From: Erythrobacter ani
GTDB lineage: Bacteria; Pseudomonadota; Alphaproteobacteria; Sphingomonadales; Sphingomonadaceae
Assembly (NCBI RefSeq): GCF_019204025.1
Contig: NZ_JAGSPB010000003.1
Span: 186,001-250,000, forward strand
Reading direction: 5' to 3'
Length of the DNA: 64,000 nucleotides
The translations under genes were made by a program, and so were the position numbers. Shown in pieces: positions 1 through 9,403 of this stretch (within the stretch, counting starts at the first letter, position 1; every line of letters starts with the position of its first letter). The notes under the pieces were generated by a model. It was not told the DNA's origin, made no database searches, and saw nothing but the letters and a program-made list of their open reading frames with translations.

Positions 1-672
1 GTCGACGCTGTCGACATTGGCGAGCGCGTATCCCTTGGCATAGCCGATGAAGCCAGCAGGCGCGCCAGCGGCATCGTGGAAGCCGAGCACATATTCAGGT
101 TTTGGGAAGCGCTCGAATAGGCCGTCTTCCAGCATGGCGAGCGCACCCAGTCCCAGCTCCTCTGCTGGCTGGAGGATCATCACCAAAGTGCCGCTCCACT
201 CGTCCTTGCTCTCGGCCAGCAGCTGCGCAGCGCCGACCCACGCGGCCATGTGCGTATCGTGCCCGCAGGCGTGCATGATGCCGCTTTCGACACCGCTCGC
301 AGGCACGCCGCGCGCCTTGGAGGCATAGGGCAGTCCGGTCTGCTCCGTCACCGGAAGCCCGTCCATGTCTGCGCGAAGCATCACCGTCGGCCCCTCGCCG
401 TTGCGCATGACGGCGACGACGCCCGTCTGCCCGACTCCCTCCGTCACTTCGAAGCCAAGTTCTCTCGCTCGCGCAGCCAGCTTCTCGGCTGTCTTGAACT
501 CCTGAAAACTCAGCTCCGGATTGGCGTGCAGGTCCTTGTAGACCTCAATCAGGCCCGGCATGTCTGCCATCACTTCAGCACGCAGGTCGTCCCCGCCGTG
601 GTTTTCCGCAAATGCAGGCGATCCCAGTACTACGGCAAACGCCGCCCCTGCTGTCAGTACACGCTTAAGCAT
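1..672 (-). CDS. M20 family amidohydrolase/peptidase, secreted (3' end beyond window)
   Basis: The first 224 codons are present and the gene runs off the left edge in frame. It begins with a clear signal peptide (MLKR, then a hydrophobic stretch ending SPAFA). M20 metal-site motifs follow: RADMDGLPV around residue 121 and HACGHDTHM around residue 160, then a PAEELG segment that would carry the catalytic Glu. Family members hydrolyse N-acyl or N-aminoacyl bonds in amino-acid conjugates or small peptides using two zinc ions. The signal peptide suggests a periplasmic enzyme. The substrate cannot be told from this part, and dimerisation-domain and C-terminal zinc ligands lie outside the window. 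Confidence 0.88.
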   Translation of the reverse strand, partial: MLKRVLTAGAAFAVVLGSPAFAENHGGDDLRAEVMADMPGLIEVYKDLHANPELSFQEFKTAEKLAARARELGFEVTEGVGQTGVVAVMRNGEGPTVMLRADMDGLPVTEQTGLPYASKARGVPASGVESGIMHACGHDTHMAAWVGAAQLLAESKDEWSGTLVMILQPAEELGLGALAMLEDGLFERFPKPEYVLGFHDAAGAPAGFIGYAKGYALANVDSVD

Positions 673-885
673 CACTCTCTCCCCTTACCTGAAAGCTCTC
701 ATGACCGCTCGGTTCGTCGCAGCTGAGAGGCATATGGACCGCATGTTACACGGCCCTAGCGTAGAAATCCGTTCGATGGGAAATGCGCCCAACAATCGAT
801 CTTGCCAACGATAAATGCGCGCTGAAATTGCCATGTCGTCTCCGTGGCACAAGATCGCATCCGTAGGAAAGACGCCCTCCAGCGA

Positions 886-2685
886 TCACAGGCCGTACCA
901 AAGCACCAGCACTACCGAGAGCGCAGTCACCATCAACGCGACCAAGGGCACCCCGGTCCGGATGTAATCGGCAAAGTCGTAATTGCCCTCCGCCATGATC
1001 AGCATGTTGGTCTGATAGGCAATCGGGGTCGCGTAGCACAGGTTGCAGCCGAACAGCACAGCGAGCACCAATGGCTCTGCCGGAAGGCCGAGTTCCGCTG
1101 CGATGCTGAAGGCGATCGGGGTCCCGACGGTCGCCGCCGTAGCGTTGGAAGCAAAGTTCGTCAGCACGGTCACGAATGCCATAATTGCGGCCAAGACCAG
1201 CGCTGGCGGAAGAAGCCCAAGTCCAAGCGATAATGCTTGTCCGAGCCAAGCCGCTGCACCGCTTTCATCGATGACACGCCCGATGGCGATACTCGCCGCG
1301 ACAAGTACAATGACCTGTCCCGATAACGCCCTGCCCACACGGTCGAACTTCACGCACCCCGTCACGAACATTAGGATGGCTCCCGCCAGAGCGGAAATCG
1401 CGATCGGGAATATGCCGAAAGATGCCGTCAGAACCGAAAAACCCATGATGACGGCGGACAGCAATGCCTTGGATCGCCGCGGCAATTCACGCGCGCCCTC
1501 GAGCATCAGCAGACTGTCGGCACGGGCAAACGATTGCAGGTCGTCCTGCAGTCCCATGACGAGCAGCACGTCGCCTTCCATCATCCGCAGGTCGCCGCCG
1601 CCGGAATACTGGTCCTTTTCGCCAAGCAATCTGTCAGGGCGGTGAATCCCGAGCACGGCAACGCCGTAGAGATCGGCAATTCCGGAAGACGGAAGCGTCC
1701 TGGTGATCAGGCGGGAATCCGCAGTGACGGTCATCTCGACGACCAAGATGTCTTCTCTGGTCGTCGATGCGTTGCGCTTGATCCGGTCGAGCACCCAGTT
1801 GGGGGCAAGTTCCCCCTTCAATTCGCGAACCGCATCTTCGAGCGCTTCGTGCGAACCCGAAATATGCAGTCGCTGCTGCACTTGCATCGGGCCGGTTGGC
1901 TCTCCGTGATACCGGATGCCCTCGGGCAGGGCGGTTACGAGCTCGGCCGCGCTCTTGCCGACAAGGCTGCTTTCGCTTCCGATCCTCAGCCTGGTGTGAA
2001 ACCGCCTGAAATTCTGTTGCGCTTCAACCCGGTTATCATCGAGCAGGCGCGGCATGATGAGCCACATGTAAGGGAGCGCGACAAGCGCGGCGAGGAGCAC
2101 CAGCGGCGTGAAGTCGAATACGCCGATCTCGCGCATGCCGAGATCGACTGCGATTGAGACCACGAGAATGTTGGTCGATGTGCCGATTGTCGTCGCCAGG
2201 CCGCCGATCAGCGAGGCCGAGTTGAGCGGCATGAGCGTTTTCGATGTCGGTAATGCGCCGCGCTGCGCCAGCGCCGCAAAGATCGGGATCATCAAAACCA
2301 GCACCGGGGTGTTGTTGACGAACATCGAAAGGAAGAAAGCGATCAGCAGCGAAACCAGCAAACCAAGCTGCAAATTCACTCTGAAAACACGCTCGAGAAT
2401 GCGGGCGGCAGGCTCCAGCGCGCCGGTCACCACGAGCCCCCGGCCCATGACCATCAGAGCGCAAATCGTAATGAGCGCGTAATGCCCAAAACCGCCGAAT
2501 GCGAGCGCAAGCCCATCTATCGGACGCGTGCCTTCGAGCGGGAAGAAATAGAGCCCGACCGCAATCACCGCGATCGTCAACAACGAGACGATCTCGATCG
2601 ACATGCGTCCGCGCACGAAACCCACAAACATGAGGATTGTGACCACCATTGCGGCCAGTGCATGATAGGAGGGGAAGTCGATCAT
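886..2685 (-). CDS. SLC13-family permease with two RCK_C (TrkA-C) domains
   Basis: A 599-residue inner-membrane transporter. Two hydrophobic halves (about residues 8-210 and 400-599) flank a soluble part (about 215-390) with two RCK_C-like repeats; the second repeat ends MMEGDVLLVMG. The first half carries a NNTPV signature and an SLIGGLATTIGTSTN loop. The second carries TNFASNATAATVGTP and the SLC13 signature AYQTNMLI. This is the architecture of bacterial YfbS/CitT-type sodium-coupled anion (dicarboxylate or sulfate) carriers. The ATG at 2685 sits behind a purine-rich stretch and starts directly before the first membrane helix. The gene stands alone, divergent from the downstream alcohol dehydrogenase. 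Substrate unknown. Confidence 0.9.
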   Translation of the reverse strand: MIDFPSYHALAAMVVTILMFVGFVRGRMSIEIVSLLTIAVIAVGLYFFPLEGTRPIDGLALAFGGFGHYALITICALMVMGRGLVVTGALEPAARILERVFRVNLQLGLLVSLLIAFFLSMFVNNTPVLVLMIPIFAALAQRGALPTSKTLMPLNSASLIGGLATTIGTSTNILVVSIAVDLGMREIGVFDFTPLVLLAALVALPYMWLIMPRLLDDNRVEAQQNFRRFHTRLRIGSESSLVGKSAAELVTALPEGIRYHGEPTGPMQVQQRLHISGSHEALEDAVRELKGELAPNWVLDRIKRNASTTREDILVVEMTVTADSRLITRTLPSSGIADLYGVAVLGIHRPDRLLGEKDQYSGGGDLRMMEGDVLLVMGLQDDLQSFARADSLLMLEGARELPRRSKALLSAVIMGFSVLTASFGIFPIAISALAGAILMFVTGCVKFDRVGRALSGQVIVLVAASIAIGRVIDESGAAAWLGQALSLGLGLLPPALVLAAIMAFVTVLTNFASNATAATVGTPIAFSIAAELGLPAEPLVLAVLFGCNLCYATPIAYQTNMLIMAEGNYDFADYIRTGVPLVALMVTALSVVLVLWYGL

Positions 2686-2811
2686 GTTCGGTTCCAGCGA
2701 CTTCTCAACTTAGGACAAGAAGATCAAGCGAATAAAGTCGGGCACCGCGCTTGCGTCGGTTGGATTGCGCGTCGATGGTGACCGGAAAGATCATTCAAGG
2801 AAGCATTTCGC

Positions 2812-3861
2812 ATGAAAGCCCTCGTTTTCAACGGACCGCGCGACATCCGCTATGAAAGCTATGCCGATCCGGAACTGCGCACCGCCAACAGCGCCATCCT
2901 GAAGGTGGAAAGCTGCTCGATCTGCGGCAGCGACCTGCACATGTATCACGGCGCGCATATCGGCAGCATGGAATACAGCGCCGATGCTCCGAAATTCTGC
3001 TGCGGGCATGAGTTTATCGGCGAAGTCGTCGAAACCGGCTGCGATGTTCACACATTTAAGGTCGGCGACAAGGTGCTGGCTGCGGGCGGCACCGGCTGCG
3101 GCAATTGCCCGCAATGCCTTGTCGGCAACGTACTGGCCTGCCGGGAGGCCACGGCATTCGGCATCGGGCCGGGGCTACAGGGCGGACAGGCGGAATTCGT
3201 GAACGTGCCGAACGCTGATGCGACGCTGTATTCGACAGACGGCCTGACCGCTGAGCAATCGCTGTTGCTGACCGATGGGATGGCGACGGCGTATTTTGGA
3301 CTGACGCGGGCGGAGCCACAGCCGGGAGGCACTGTCGCTGTAATCGGACTTGGCCCCATCGGGCTGATCGCAGTGGAGCTTGCATTCCTGCTTGGCGCTT
3401 CTCGGGTATTCGCGATTGATCCGGTTGCCTCGCGCAGGGACATGGCCGCCGCACTCGGCGCAGAAACCTACGCGCCCGGACCCGATCTTACCGCGCAGAT
3501 CATGGAGGCAACCGACCGGATCGGCGTGCAATCCGTGTTTGAAGCGTCCGGTGCGAAAGGGGCGATCAATTCGGTGCTCCCGCTTGTCGCGCGGCAAGGG
3601 ACGGCGAGCTTCATCGGCATTCCCGAGCCTGACGATGTACTCCCGCTGCCGCTTATCCTGTTCAAGAATATCACCGTGCGCGGAGGGATTTGCGAGGTGC
3701 AGAACATGTGGCCGCATCTGGTGCCGCTGGTGCAATCCGGGCGGATCAAATCGGCGGGAATGTTCAGCCACACCTTCGACCTCAGCGAAGGCGCCGAGGC
3801 GTACAGGCTATTCGATAGCCGCGACGAAGGTGTGATCAAGCTTCGGATAGACGTGAGCTGA
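2812..3861 (+). CDS. zinc-dependent alcohol dehydrogenase family protein (MDR)
   Basis: A 349-residue medium-chain dehydrogenase/reductase. Catalytic zinc ligands are visible as Cys38 (ICGSD) and His66-Glu67 (GHE). The structural zinc is intact, with Cys96, Cys99, Cys102 and Cys110 in the standard C-x2-C-x2-C-x7-C spacing. The cofactor motif GLGPIG (179-184) is followed by Asp203 at the end of the second Rossmann strand, which favours NAD over NADP. The ATG follows a purine-rich AAGGAAG nine bases upstream. It is a single gene divergent from the SLC13 permease. Related proteins act on polyols, threonine, or secondary alcohols; the sequence does not settle the substrate. Confidence 0.88.
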   Translation: MKALVFNGPRDIRYESYADPELRTANSAILKVESCSICGSDLHMYHGAHIGSMEYSADAPKFCCGHEFIGEVVETGCDVHTFKVGDKVLAAGGTGCGNCPQCLVGNVLACREATAFGIGPGLQGGQAEFVNVPNADATLYSTDGLTAEQSLLLTDGMATAYFGLTRAEPQPGGTVAVIGLGPIGLIAVELAFLLGASRVFAIDPVASRRDMAAALGAETYAPGPDLTAQIMEATDRIGVQSVFEASGAKGAINSVLPLVARQGTASFIGIPEPDDVLPLPLILFKNITVRGGICEVQNMWPHLVPLVQSGRIKSAGMFSHTFDLSEGAEAYRLFDSRDEGVIKLRIDVS

Positions 3862-3996
3862 CGCGCACAGTGGCGATACGTCATGCTGGCTGCCTAGTCC
3901 CGAGCCGGGAAGCGGCAGGCCCGCACGCGAATGCGAGAAAATGCGCTCTTGAAGCCCGAGAAGGACCCCGCTAACAGCCGCGCTCTGCTCAGGTGT

Positions 3997-4081
3997 GCCC
4001 CTGTGGTGGAATTGGTAGACGCGAGCGACTCAAAATCGCTTTCCTTCGGGAGTGCCCGTTCGAGTCGGGCCAGGGGCACCA
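3997..4081 (+). tRNA. tRNA-Leu (anticodon CAA)
   Basis: Class II tRNA with a long variable arm. The acceptor strands GCCCCTG (3997-4003) and CAGGGGC (4071-4077) pair perfectly. The anticodon stem AGCGA/TCGCT encloses the loop CTCAAAA, giving anticodon CAA for codon UUG. The T-loop GTTCGAGTC is canonical, and the 3' CCA is encoded. No integrase or att-like duplication of the 3' end is seen nearby. Confidence 0.96.
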
Positions 4082-4133
4082 GTTTTTCAGGCGGAAGGAA
4101 CAGGCTTGGGCCAGCTCAGTTTCCGCCCGGAAC

Positions 4134-4952
4134 CTACCGCAGACTTCCCGCCAGGATTTTGTGAAGACGCGAATGCAGCGCGTCGTTCGCGGCGAGCACC
4201 TGCGCAGAATGGATCGGATTGGACCGACCGCGAAAATCGGACACGAACCCTCCAGCCTCGCGGACCAGCAGACAGCCAGCCGCCGTATCCCAGTCGTTGA
4301 GCCCGCTTTCCCAGAACCCGTCGAAGCGCCCTTGCGCCACATAAGCCATGTCGAGCGAGGCGGCGCCGAACCGGCGGATACCGGCGACTTCGGGACCGAC
4401 GGCGCCGAAGATACGGCTCCATTCGGCAAAATCGCCGTGGCCCTGAAACGGAATGCCAGTGGCGATCAAAGCCTCGGAAAGCTGGCGGCGTCCGGATACA
4501 CGAAGACGCGCATCCTGCAGCCAGGCACCGCGTGATTTTTCGGCCCAGTAGGTCTCGTCGTTGATCGGGTGATAGATGACCGCAGCAGTGACATCGCCCC
4601 AGCCCTTCCCATCCAGACGTGGTTCCTGCACGGCGATGCTGATCGCGAAATGGGGTATTCCATGAAGGAAGTTGGTGGTGCCATCGAGCGGATCAACGAT
4701 CCAGCGCGGCATGCCTTCATCACCTTCGATCACGCCCGCCTCTTCCAGCACGAAACCCCAGCCGGGCCGGGCACCGAGCAGTTCGTCATAAAGAATGCGT
4801 TCGGCGCGCATATCGGCTTTGGACACGAAATCCGCTGGCCCTTTGCGGCTGACCTGAAGGTGTTCGACCTCGCCAAAATCGCGGCGCAGACGGTTACCTG
4901 CCTTGCGCGCGGCACGTTCCATGACGCGGATCAGGCCTGAAAACATCGACAT
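4134..4952 (-). CDS. suhB: inositol monophosphatase family protein (SuhB-like)
   Basis: A 272-residue member of the Li+-sensitive phosphatase superfamily. Metal and substrate ligands are visible: LEEAG near residue 70, DPLDGTTNF at 87-95, and the C-terminal WDTAAG motif with Asp222. These enzymes dephosphorylate inositol-1-phosphate and related sugar phosphates; E. coli SuhB also binds the NusA/rRNA antitermination machinery. The start lies six bases after the efp stop on the same strand, so the two are probably one transcript. Adjacency to efp is common in alphaproteobacteria. A second family member sits at 46466-47269, so true inositol phosphatase activity could belong to either. Confidence 0.9.
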   Translation of the reverse strand: MSMFSGLIRVMERAARKAGNRLRRDFGEVEHLQVSRKGPADFVSKADMRAERILYDELLGARPGWGFVLEEAGVIEGDEGMPRWIVDPLDGTTNFLHGIPHFAISIAVQEPRLDGKGWGDVTAAVIYHPINDETYWAEKSRGAWLQDARLRVSGRRQLSEALIATGIPFQGHGDFAEWSRIFGAVGPEVAGIRRFGAASLDMAYVAQGRFDGFWESGLNDWDTAAGCLLVREAGGFVSDFRGRSNPIHSAQVLAANDALHSRLHKILAGSLR

Positions 4953-4958
4953 GCGCGC

Positions 4959-5522
4959 TTAGCTCGCTTTCCCGACATAGGTCTGTTCGTACACATCGAC
5001 CACGATCCGTGTTCCGCTTTCGATATGCGGCGGGACCATGATGCGCACGCCATTGTCCAGAACGGCGGGCTTGTAGCTGGAGGAGGCAGTCTGCCCCTTA
5101 ACCACCGCATCGGCCTCGACGATCTCGGCCTCGACCTGCTGTGGAAGCTCGACACTGATCGGCTTTTCTTCCCACAGCTCCAGCTTCACCTGCATTCCGT
5201 CCTGCAAGAACGGACGCGCATCGCCAAGCAGATCGCTGGGCAGGGTTATCTGTTCATATGTATTCTGGTCCATGAAAACCAGCATATCGCCATCTTCATA
5301 GAGAAACTGGTATTCCTCCGTGTCGAGACGAACTTTTTCGACGCTGTCGGCGCTGCGAAAGCGAACGTTCGTTTTTCGGCCATCCTGCAGGTTCTTCATC
5401 TCAACCTGCATATACGCCCCGCCCTTGCCCGGCTGGGTGTGCTGGATCTTAGCAACTTTCCAGATGCCTTTTTCGTATTCGAGGATGTTGCCGGGACGAA
5501 TGTCGACGCCGCTGATTTTCAT
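4959..5522 (-). CDS. efp: translation elongation factor P
   Basis: A 187-residue protein, the family's normal length, with KOW-like domain I followed by two OB domains. EF-P binds between the P and E sites and relieves stalling at polyproline stretches. The loop TQPGKGGAY carries Lys33 at the position modified in many EF-Ps; no lysyl-transferase or rhamnosyl-transferase gene is in this window. I chose the ATG at 5522 because [11 protein letters not shown] is the canonical N-terminus; a longer in-frame reading to 5627 adds 35 residues unlike the family. First gene of a probable efp-IMPase operon. Confidence 0.96.
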   Translation of the reverse strand: MKISGVDIRPGNILEYEKGIWKVAKIQHTQPGKGGAYMQVEMKNLQDGRKTNVRFRSADSVEKVRLDTEEYQFLYEDGDMLVFMDQNTYEQITLPSDLLGDARPFLQDGMQVKLELWEEKPISVELPQQVEAEIVEADAVVKGQTASSSYKPAVLDNGVRIMVPPHIESGTRIVVDVYEQTYVGKAS

Positions 5523-5745
5523 GGGGCCACGTGCCTTTGTATCGGGAGAAACGGCGCGCCGCATGATGGCGCGCGCGGGAATAACAGATGCGCGCCAATA
5601 GCGAAGGCCGCTGCTCTCGGCAAGCATCGCAGAGCCACAAACCGCTCGTCCGCCGTTTTCAGCTTCAATTCAGCCTGCGGCCGCTAAACATGGCGTGAAC
5701 ATGTGCGAACCGCTATAAGACGTGGTCGCGGCGAGGGATTCCGGA

Positions 5746-6117
5746 ATGCAGTCGAAACATGTCTTTATGCCAGCGGCATTTGCCGCCTGCCTGATTTTTT
5801 CTGGGCCGGCGTTTGCACAAGCGGCAGAGGCCAACCCTCCCGGCGGGATGTTGCGGACGATGCCGCACGGGGTGTACCAATGCGCGCTGCCGGGAGACGC
5901 CGCGGCATCGGCGTACAGAGTGGTGGAAGCAGAAGGCTTCACCATTGGCCCGGCGTCGAGCTACACCAGTCCCGAAGGGCGCGGCACCTACATTCTCCGC
6001 GGCGATAAGCTGAGCTTTACGCGCGGCCCGAAAAAGGGCGAGCAGCTTCAACGCATTGGAACGAACCAGTTGAAGCGCGGCAAACTGCGCTGCACGCGCC
6101 TCGGCGGGACAGGCTGA
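5746..6117 (+). CDS. hypothetical secreted protein
   Basis: About 123 residues from the ATG at 5746 (MQSKHVF). It starts with a signal peptide ending GPAFAQA, so the product is probably periplasmic. The mature part is small and basic towards the end, with two cysteines (YQCALPG and LRCTRL) that could form a disulfide. An eight-residue longer version from 5722 exists, but its first residues are not signal-like. The gene is divergent from efp, and its stop abuts the stop of the facing gene at 6118. I do not recognise the family. Confidence 0.7.
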   Translation: MQSKHVFMPAAFAACLIFSGPAFAQAAEANPPGGMLRTMPHGVYQCALPGDAAASAYRVVEAEGFTIGPASSYTSPEGRGTYILRGDKLSFTRGPKKGEQLQRIGTNQLKRGKLRCTRLGGTG

Positions 6118-6402
6118 TTATTCCTGAGCGGCTTGGCCGGTCTCCGGCGCTCCGACTTGAGGCATCTCGCCAGGATCGTCTCGCGTTTCAATATCCGTTT
6201 CAGCATCCGGGTCCGCTATCGGCGGAGCGGTAGGAACAAATGTCGGCTGAGGAGGCGGCGATGCCCCCGGAGCCACCATGTCCTCGGTACTATCCTGGCG
6301 GTCTTTCGCCATTTCCAGAAGCGAGCTTCCGAATACGATCCAGACGACGGAAGTGAGCGTCGCAGTGACAACGATGGTGAGAAGGCGGTCGAAGAATTTC
6401 AT
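6118..6402 (-). CDS. hypothetical single-pass membrane protein, Pro-rich tail
   Basis: 94 residues: a short basic start (MKFFDRLL), one membrane helix (about residues 8-30), then an acidic, proline-rich tail with no predicted fold. The topology suggests a small inner-membrane anchor with a disordered tail. It is divergent from the potassium uptake genes, with about 100 bases between the starts, and convergent with the secreted protein on its other side. GC-rich codon use looks coding. Function unknown. Confidence 0.62.
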   Translation of the reverse strand: MKFFDRLLTIVVTATLTSVVWIVFGSSLLEMAKDRQDSTEDMVAPGASPPPQPTFVPTAPPIADPDAETDIETRDDPGEMPQVGAPETGQAAQE

Positions 6403-6502
6403 TCGCCAAGGTTAGCGGCTCCATCGTTTCCGGTCACGCAGCGTTTTCATCCTAACTGTTGCTCAACGTGATGCCAGCGGGAACCTTGGCTACGACAAGC
6501 GG

Positions 6503-7918
6503 TTGTTTCGCTACGTAAATAGTACCTGTGCATTTTTCGCAAAGCTGGTCAACCAACTGACTCTCAGGCGAAACTTAACCTCAGACAAGGCGACAGCTCT
6601 GCAAAATCCGACCCGCCTGATCCCGATACTCTTTCTCGCGACGATTGCCTTGGGGACCATCCTGCTCCTGCTGCCAATCGCCCGCGTCGACGAAGGCAGT
6701 GCGCCCTTCATGACCGCGCTCTTCACCGCGACCTCGGCCGTGGCTGTCACCGGTCTGATCGTGGTTGATACACCCACCTACTGGACGGGATTTGGCCAGG
6801 GGGTCATTCTGTTCCTGTTTCAGATAGGCGGCTTCGGTATCATGACGGCTGCCACCTTGCTTGGCCTAGTGGCGGGGCGCACATTCGGTCTGCGGGACCG
6901 CATGGCAACGCAGATAGAGCGCAGCCGGCTCGACATCGGCGATGCCAAATCGGTGCTCAAACTGGTGCTGGCCATCACACTGATCGTCGAACTCATCGTG
7001 ACCCTGATCCTGACGCTTCGACTGCGCTTGGCGTATGATTACGACTGGGGTTCAGCCTTGTGGAATGGCCTGTTCCAGGCAGTGAGCGCCTTCAACAATG
7101 CAGGATTTTCGACCTATTCCGACAGCATGATGGGGTTTCAAAGCGACGCGATCATCCTCGGACCGATCATGATCGCAGTCGTCATCACCGCTCTCGGTTT
7201 TCCGGTGATGCAGGAACTGCGCGAACGCCCGTTCGAGTTCGAGAAATGGACCTTGCATTCGAAAATCACGGTAACCGGAACGGTCGTACTGCTGCTTGCA
7301 GGCTGGGCTGGCATGATGGCCGCGGAATGGACCAATCCGGATACTCTGGGGCCGATGCAACTGGGAGAAAAGGCTCTCAACGCCGCCTTTCATTCTGTCA
7401 TGCCGCGCACGGCGGGCTTCAACAGCCTCGATGTCGGTAGTTTCCGCGACGAAACCCTGATGGGCAATTACCTGCTCATGTTTATCGGCGGCGGCAGCGC
7501 AGGCACGGCGGGCGGTATCAAGATCACGACCTTCGTGCTGATCCTGGCGATCGTCGTGTCCGAGGTTCGCGGCCAGCGCGATGCGGTGTTGTTCGGTCGG
7601 CGCGTTCACCAGGATGTCGAGCGACAGGCACTGTCGGTGGTCGTGCTCGCACTGCTGCTGATCGCGATAGCCACGTCAATCCTGCTCGCGATTACACCTC
7701 ATTCGCTGCGTGATGTGCTGTTCGAAACCGTTTCCGCGTTTTCGACTGTCGGACTTTCGACAGGAATTACCGGCGACCTGCCTTATCTCGGCCAGCTGGT
7801 GATCATCGTCCTGATGTTTGTGGGCCGAGTAGGCACAATCACCGTTGCGACTGCTCTGGCGCTCGGCGCGTCGCGCCGCCCCTATCGTTATCCTGAGGAG
7901 AATCCCATTGTCGGTTGA
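6503..7918 (+). CDS. ktrB: K+ uptake membrane subunit, TrkH/KtrB family
   Basis: A 471-residue polytopic protein with the four pore segments of the SKT family. All four selectivity-filter strands with their glycines are visible: VAVTGL, NNAGFS, PRTAGFN and STVGLS. A glycine-rich loop (GGGSAGTAGG) forms part of the gate. Together with the regulator directly downstream it makes a two-gene K+ (Ktr-type) uptake system. No ATG is available before the first helix; the reading opens with TTG at 6503 with a weak ribosome site, so the exact start is uncertain. The Ktr rather than Trk label rests on the short, single-RCK partner. Confidence 0.9.
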   Translation: MFRYVNSTCAFFAKLVNQLTLRRNLTSDKATALQNPTRLIPILFLATIALGTILLLLPIARVDEGSAPFMTALFTATSAVAVTGLIVVDTPTYWTGFGQGVILFLFQIGGFGIMTAATLLGLVAGRTFGLRDRMATQIERSRLDIGDAKSVLKLVLAITLIVELIVTLILTLRLRLAYDYDWGSALWNGLFQAVSAFNNAGFSTYSDSMMGFQSDAIILGPIMIAVVITALGFPVMQELRERPFEFEKWTLHSKITVTGTVVLLLAGWAGMMAAEWTNPDTLGPMQLGEKALNAAFHSVMPRTAGFNSLDVGSFRDETLMGNYLLMFIGGGSAGTAGGIKITTFVLILAIVVSEVRGQRDAVLFGRRVHQDVERQALSVVVLALLLIAIATSILLAITPHSLRDVLFETVSAFSTVGLSTGITGDLPYLGQLVIIVLMFVGRVGTITVATALALGASRRPYRYPEENPIVG

Positions 7919-8576
7919 TAAGCGCAAACCCATTCTCGTTATTGGACTGGGCCGTTTCGGACAGGCGGTCGCGAAATCCCTGAAGCGCATGGGGCACGAA
8001 GTGCTCGGCGTCGATTGCAATCCGCTGAGTGTGCAAACGATGGCGGATACGCTCACCCAGTGTGTTGAGGCCGATACGACCGATATCGAAACCCTCCGCC
8101 GGCTCGGAGTTGAAGATTTCGAAGCCGCCGTCGTGGGTATCGGCAGCGATATCGAGGCAAGCGTGCTGACCACCCTCGCCCTGTCCGATCTCGGTGTACT
8201 GCAGATCTGGGCGAAAGCGGTCAATGACAATCATGGCCGCATCCTCGACCGCACCGGGGCGACGAATATCGTCTATCCCGAAGCCCGCATGGGCGAGCGC
8301 GTGGCCCATATCCTCAGCGGGAAGATGATCGATTACATCGAATTCGACGATGATTTCGCCATAGCCAAACTGGCCTCACCCAAGAGCATCGCTGGAAAGA
8401 CTCTCGGCCAGAGCGCTATCAGAACGCATCAGGGCATCACCGTTGTCGGTGTGAAAAGCCCGACCAAGGACTTCGAATATGCGCAGCCGCACACGATGAT
8501 CGAACTTGGCGACTTGCTGATCGTGTCGGGCACGCGGCAGAATGTCGAGCGCTTCGTGGCCGAGGCGGGGAGCTAA
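7908..8576 (+). CDS. ktrA: K+ uptake regulatory subunit, TrkA/KtrA family
   Basis: A 222-residue RCK protein with one Rossmann N-domain and one RCK_C domain, the size of KtrA rather than the duplicated E. coli TrkA. The nucleotide loop GLGRFG is at 13-18, with Asp37 closing the second strand. It forms the cytosolic nucleotide-gated ring under the KtrB pore. The start is TTG at 7908, chosen because it follows GAGGAG by seven bases and gives a short, conserved N-terminus. It overlaps the ktrB stop by 11 bases, indicating translational coupling. Longer in-frame readings upstream lie wholly inside ktrB. Confidence 0.9.
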   Translation: MSVDKRKPILVIGLGRFGQAVAKSLKRMGHEVLGVDCNPLSVQTMADTLTQCVEADTTDIETLRRLGVEDFEAAVVGIGSDIEASVLTTLALSDLGVLQIWAKAVNDNHGRILDRTGATNIVYPEARMGERVAHILSGKMIDYIEFDDDFAIAKLASPKSIAGKTLGQSAIRTHQGITVVGVKSPTKDFEYAQPHTMIELGDLLIVSGTRQNVERFVAEAGS

Positions 8577-8617
8577 GGGGGAACTACAGGCATCGCTTGC
8601 CTGCTCACCAGCTCATA

Positions 8618-9253
8618 TCATTCGGAACCGATGGCTTTCACAAAGGCCTCAATAGCGGCAACTTCGTCGCCTTCCCAAACGGCCCCCGATACGGCGAGAA
8701 AATCCGCACCAGCCGCGATCAACGGCCCGCAATTCTCCGGATTGATCCCGCCGATGGCGACGCATGGTATTTCGAAGAGGTTGCTCCACCATTCGAGGAT
8801 TTCGGTCGTCGGCCTCTCGGCATCGCCCTTGTCCTTGGTCGCGCTGTCGTAGAATGCGCCGAAAGCGACGTAATCCGCGCCCGCTTCCCCCGCTTCCATC
8901 GCCATATGCCTGGAGGCATGGCATGTAACGCCTATCTGCGCATCGCGCCCCAATTCCTCCCGGGCCTCCCGCGGATCTCCATCATCCTGGCCGAGATGGA
9001 TGCCGTCTGCTTTCAATCGCTTTGCCAAAGGCACGCTATCATTGACGATGAAAGCGACGTCATGTTCCGCACACACAGCCTGAAGCGGCGCGGCGAGCGT
9101 TGCGGCTTCGTGCTGATCGACGCTCTTCACCCGGAACTGAAAAGCCGTGACGATACCTTTCCCAGCGACAATTGCGCGTTCGAGCCGCGCCGGAAATTCG
9201 CCGGTCACATCAAGCGGGGAGATGAGGTATAGCTGGGTGGTCGTTTCGCTCAT
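8618..9253 (-). CDS. thiE: thiamine phosphate synthase
   Basis: A 211-residue TIM-barrel enzyme that joins hydroxymethylpyrimidine-PP to thiazole phosphate. Family motifs are present: FQFRVK for pyrimidine binding, NDSVPLAKR and DGIHLGQDD for the Mg-diphosphate, and near the end AIGGINPENC with a phosphate-gripping loop. Two segments are atypical: GVTCHAS and AFGAFYDSATK instead of the usual GxSCHN and GxFPTxTK. It stands alone with no other thi gene nearby. I see no TPP-riboswitch motif upstream. In related alphaproteobacteria a thiE-like gene often follows the aldolase gene. Confidence 0.87.
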   Translation of the reverse strand: MSETTTQLYLISPLDVTGEFPARLERAIVAGKGIVTAFQFRVKSVDQHEAATLAAPLQAVCAEHDVAFIVNDSVPLAKRLKADGIHLGQDDGDPREAREELGRDAQIGVTCHASRHMAMEAGEAGADYVAFGAFYDSATKDKGDAERPTTEILEWWSNLFEIPCVAIGGINPENCGPLIAAGADFLAVSGAVWEGDEVAAIEAFVKAIGSE

Positions 9254-9403
9254 GCGCGCCCCATAGCGCGCAAAGCCCGCCGCGCCAATCGCCGCCAGAC
9301 CGGGCGGCTAACGCGGCTGACTGTCCCATGGTGAACCAATCGTAAACCATGGAGGATTTTTGGGACCATTCAGGCTATGGATCAGGCAGAAGGAGCAGAC
9401 CCG

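Noticed and set aside
3900..4130. Integrated element at tRNA-Leu
   Set aside because: No integrase, no direct repeat of the tRNA 3' end, and ordinary genes on both sides.
9254..9403. TPP riboswitch upstream of thiE
   Set aside because: The CTGAGA-type core motif is absent on the thiE strand.
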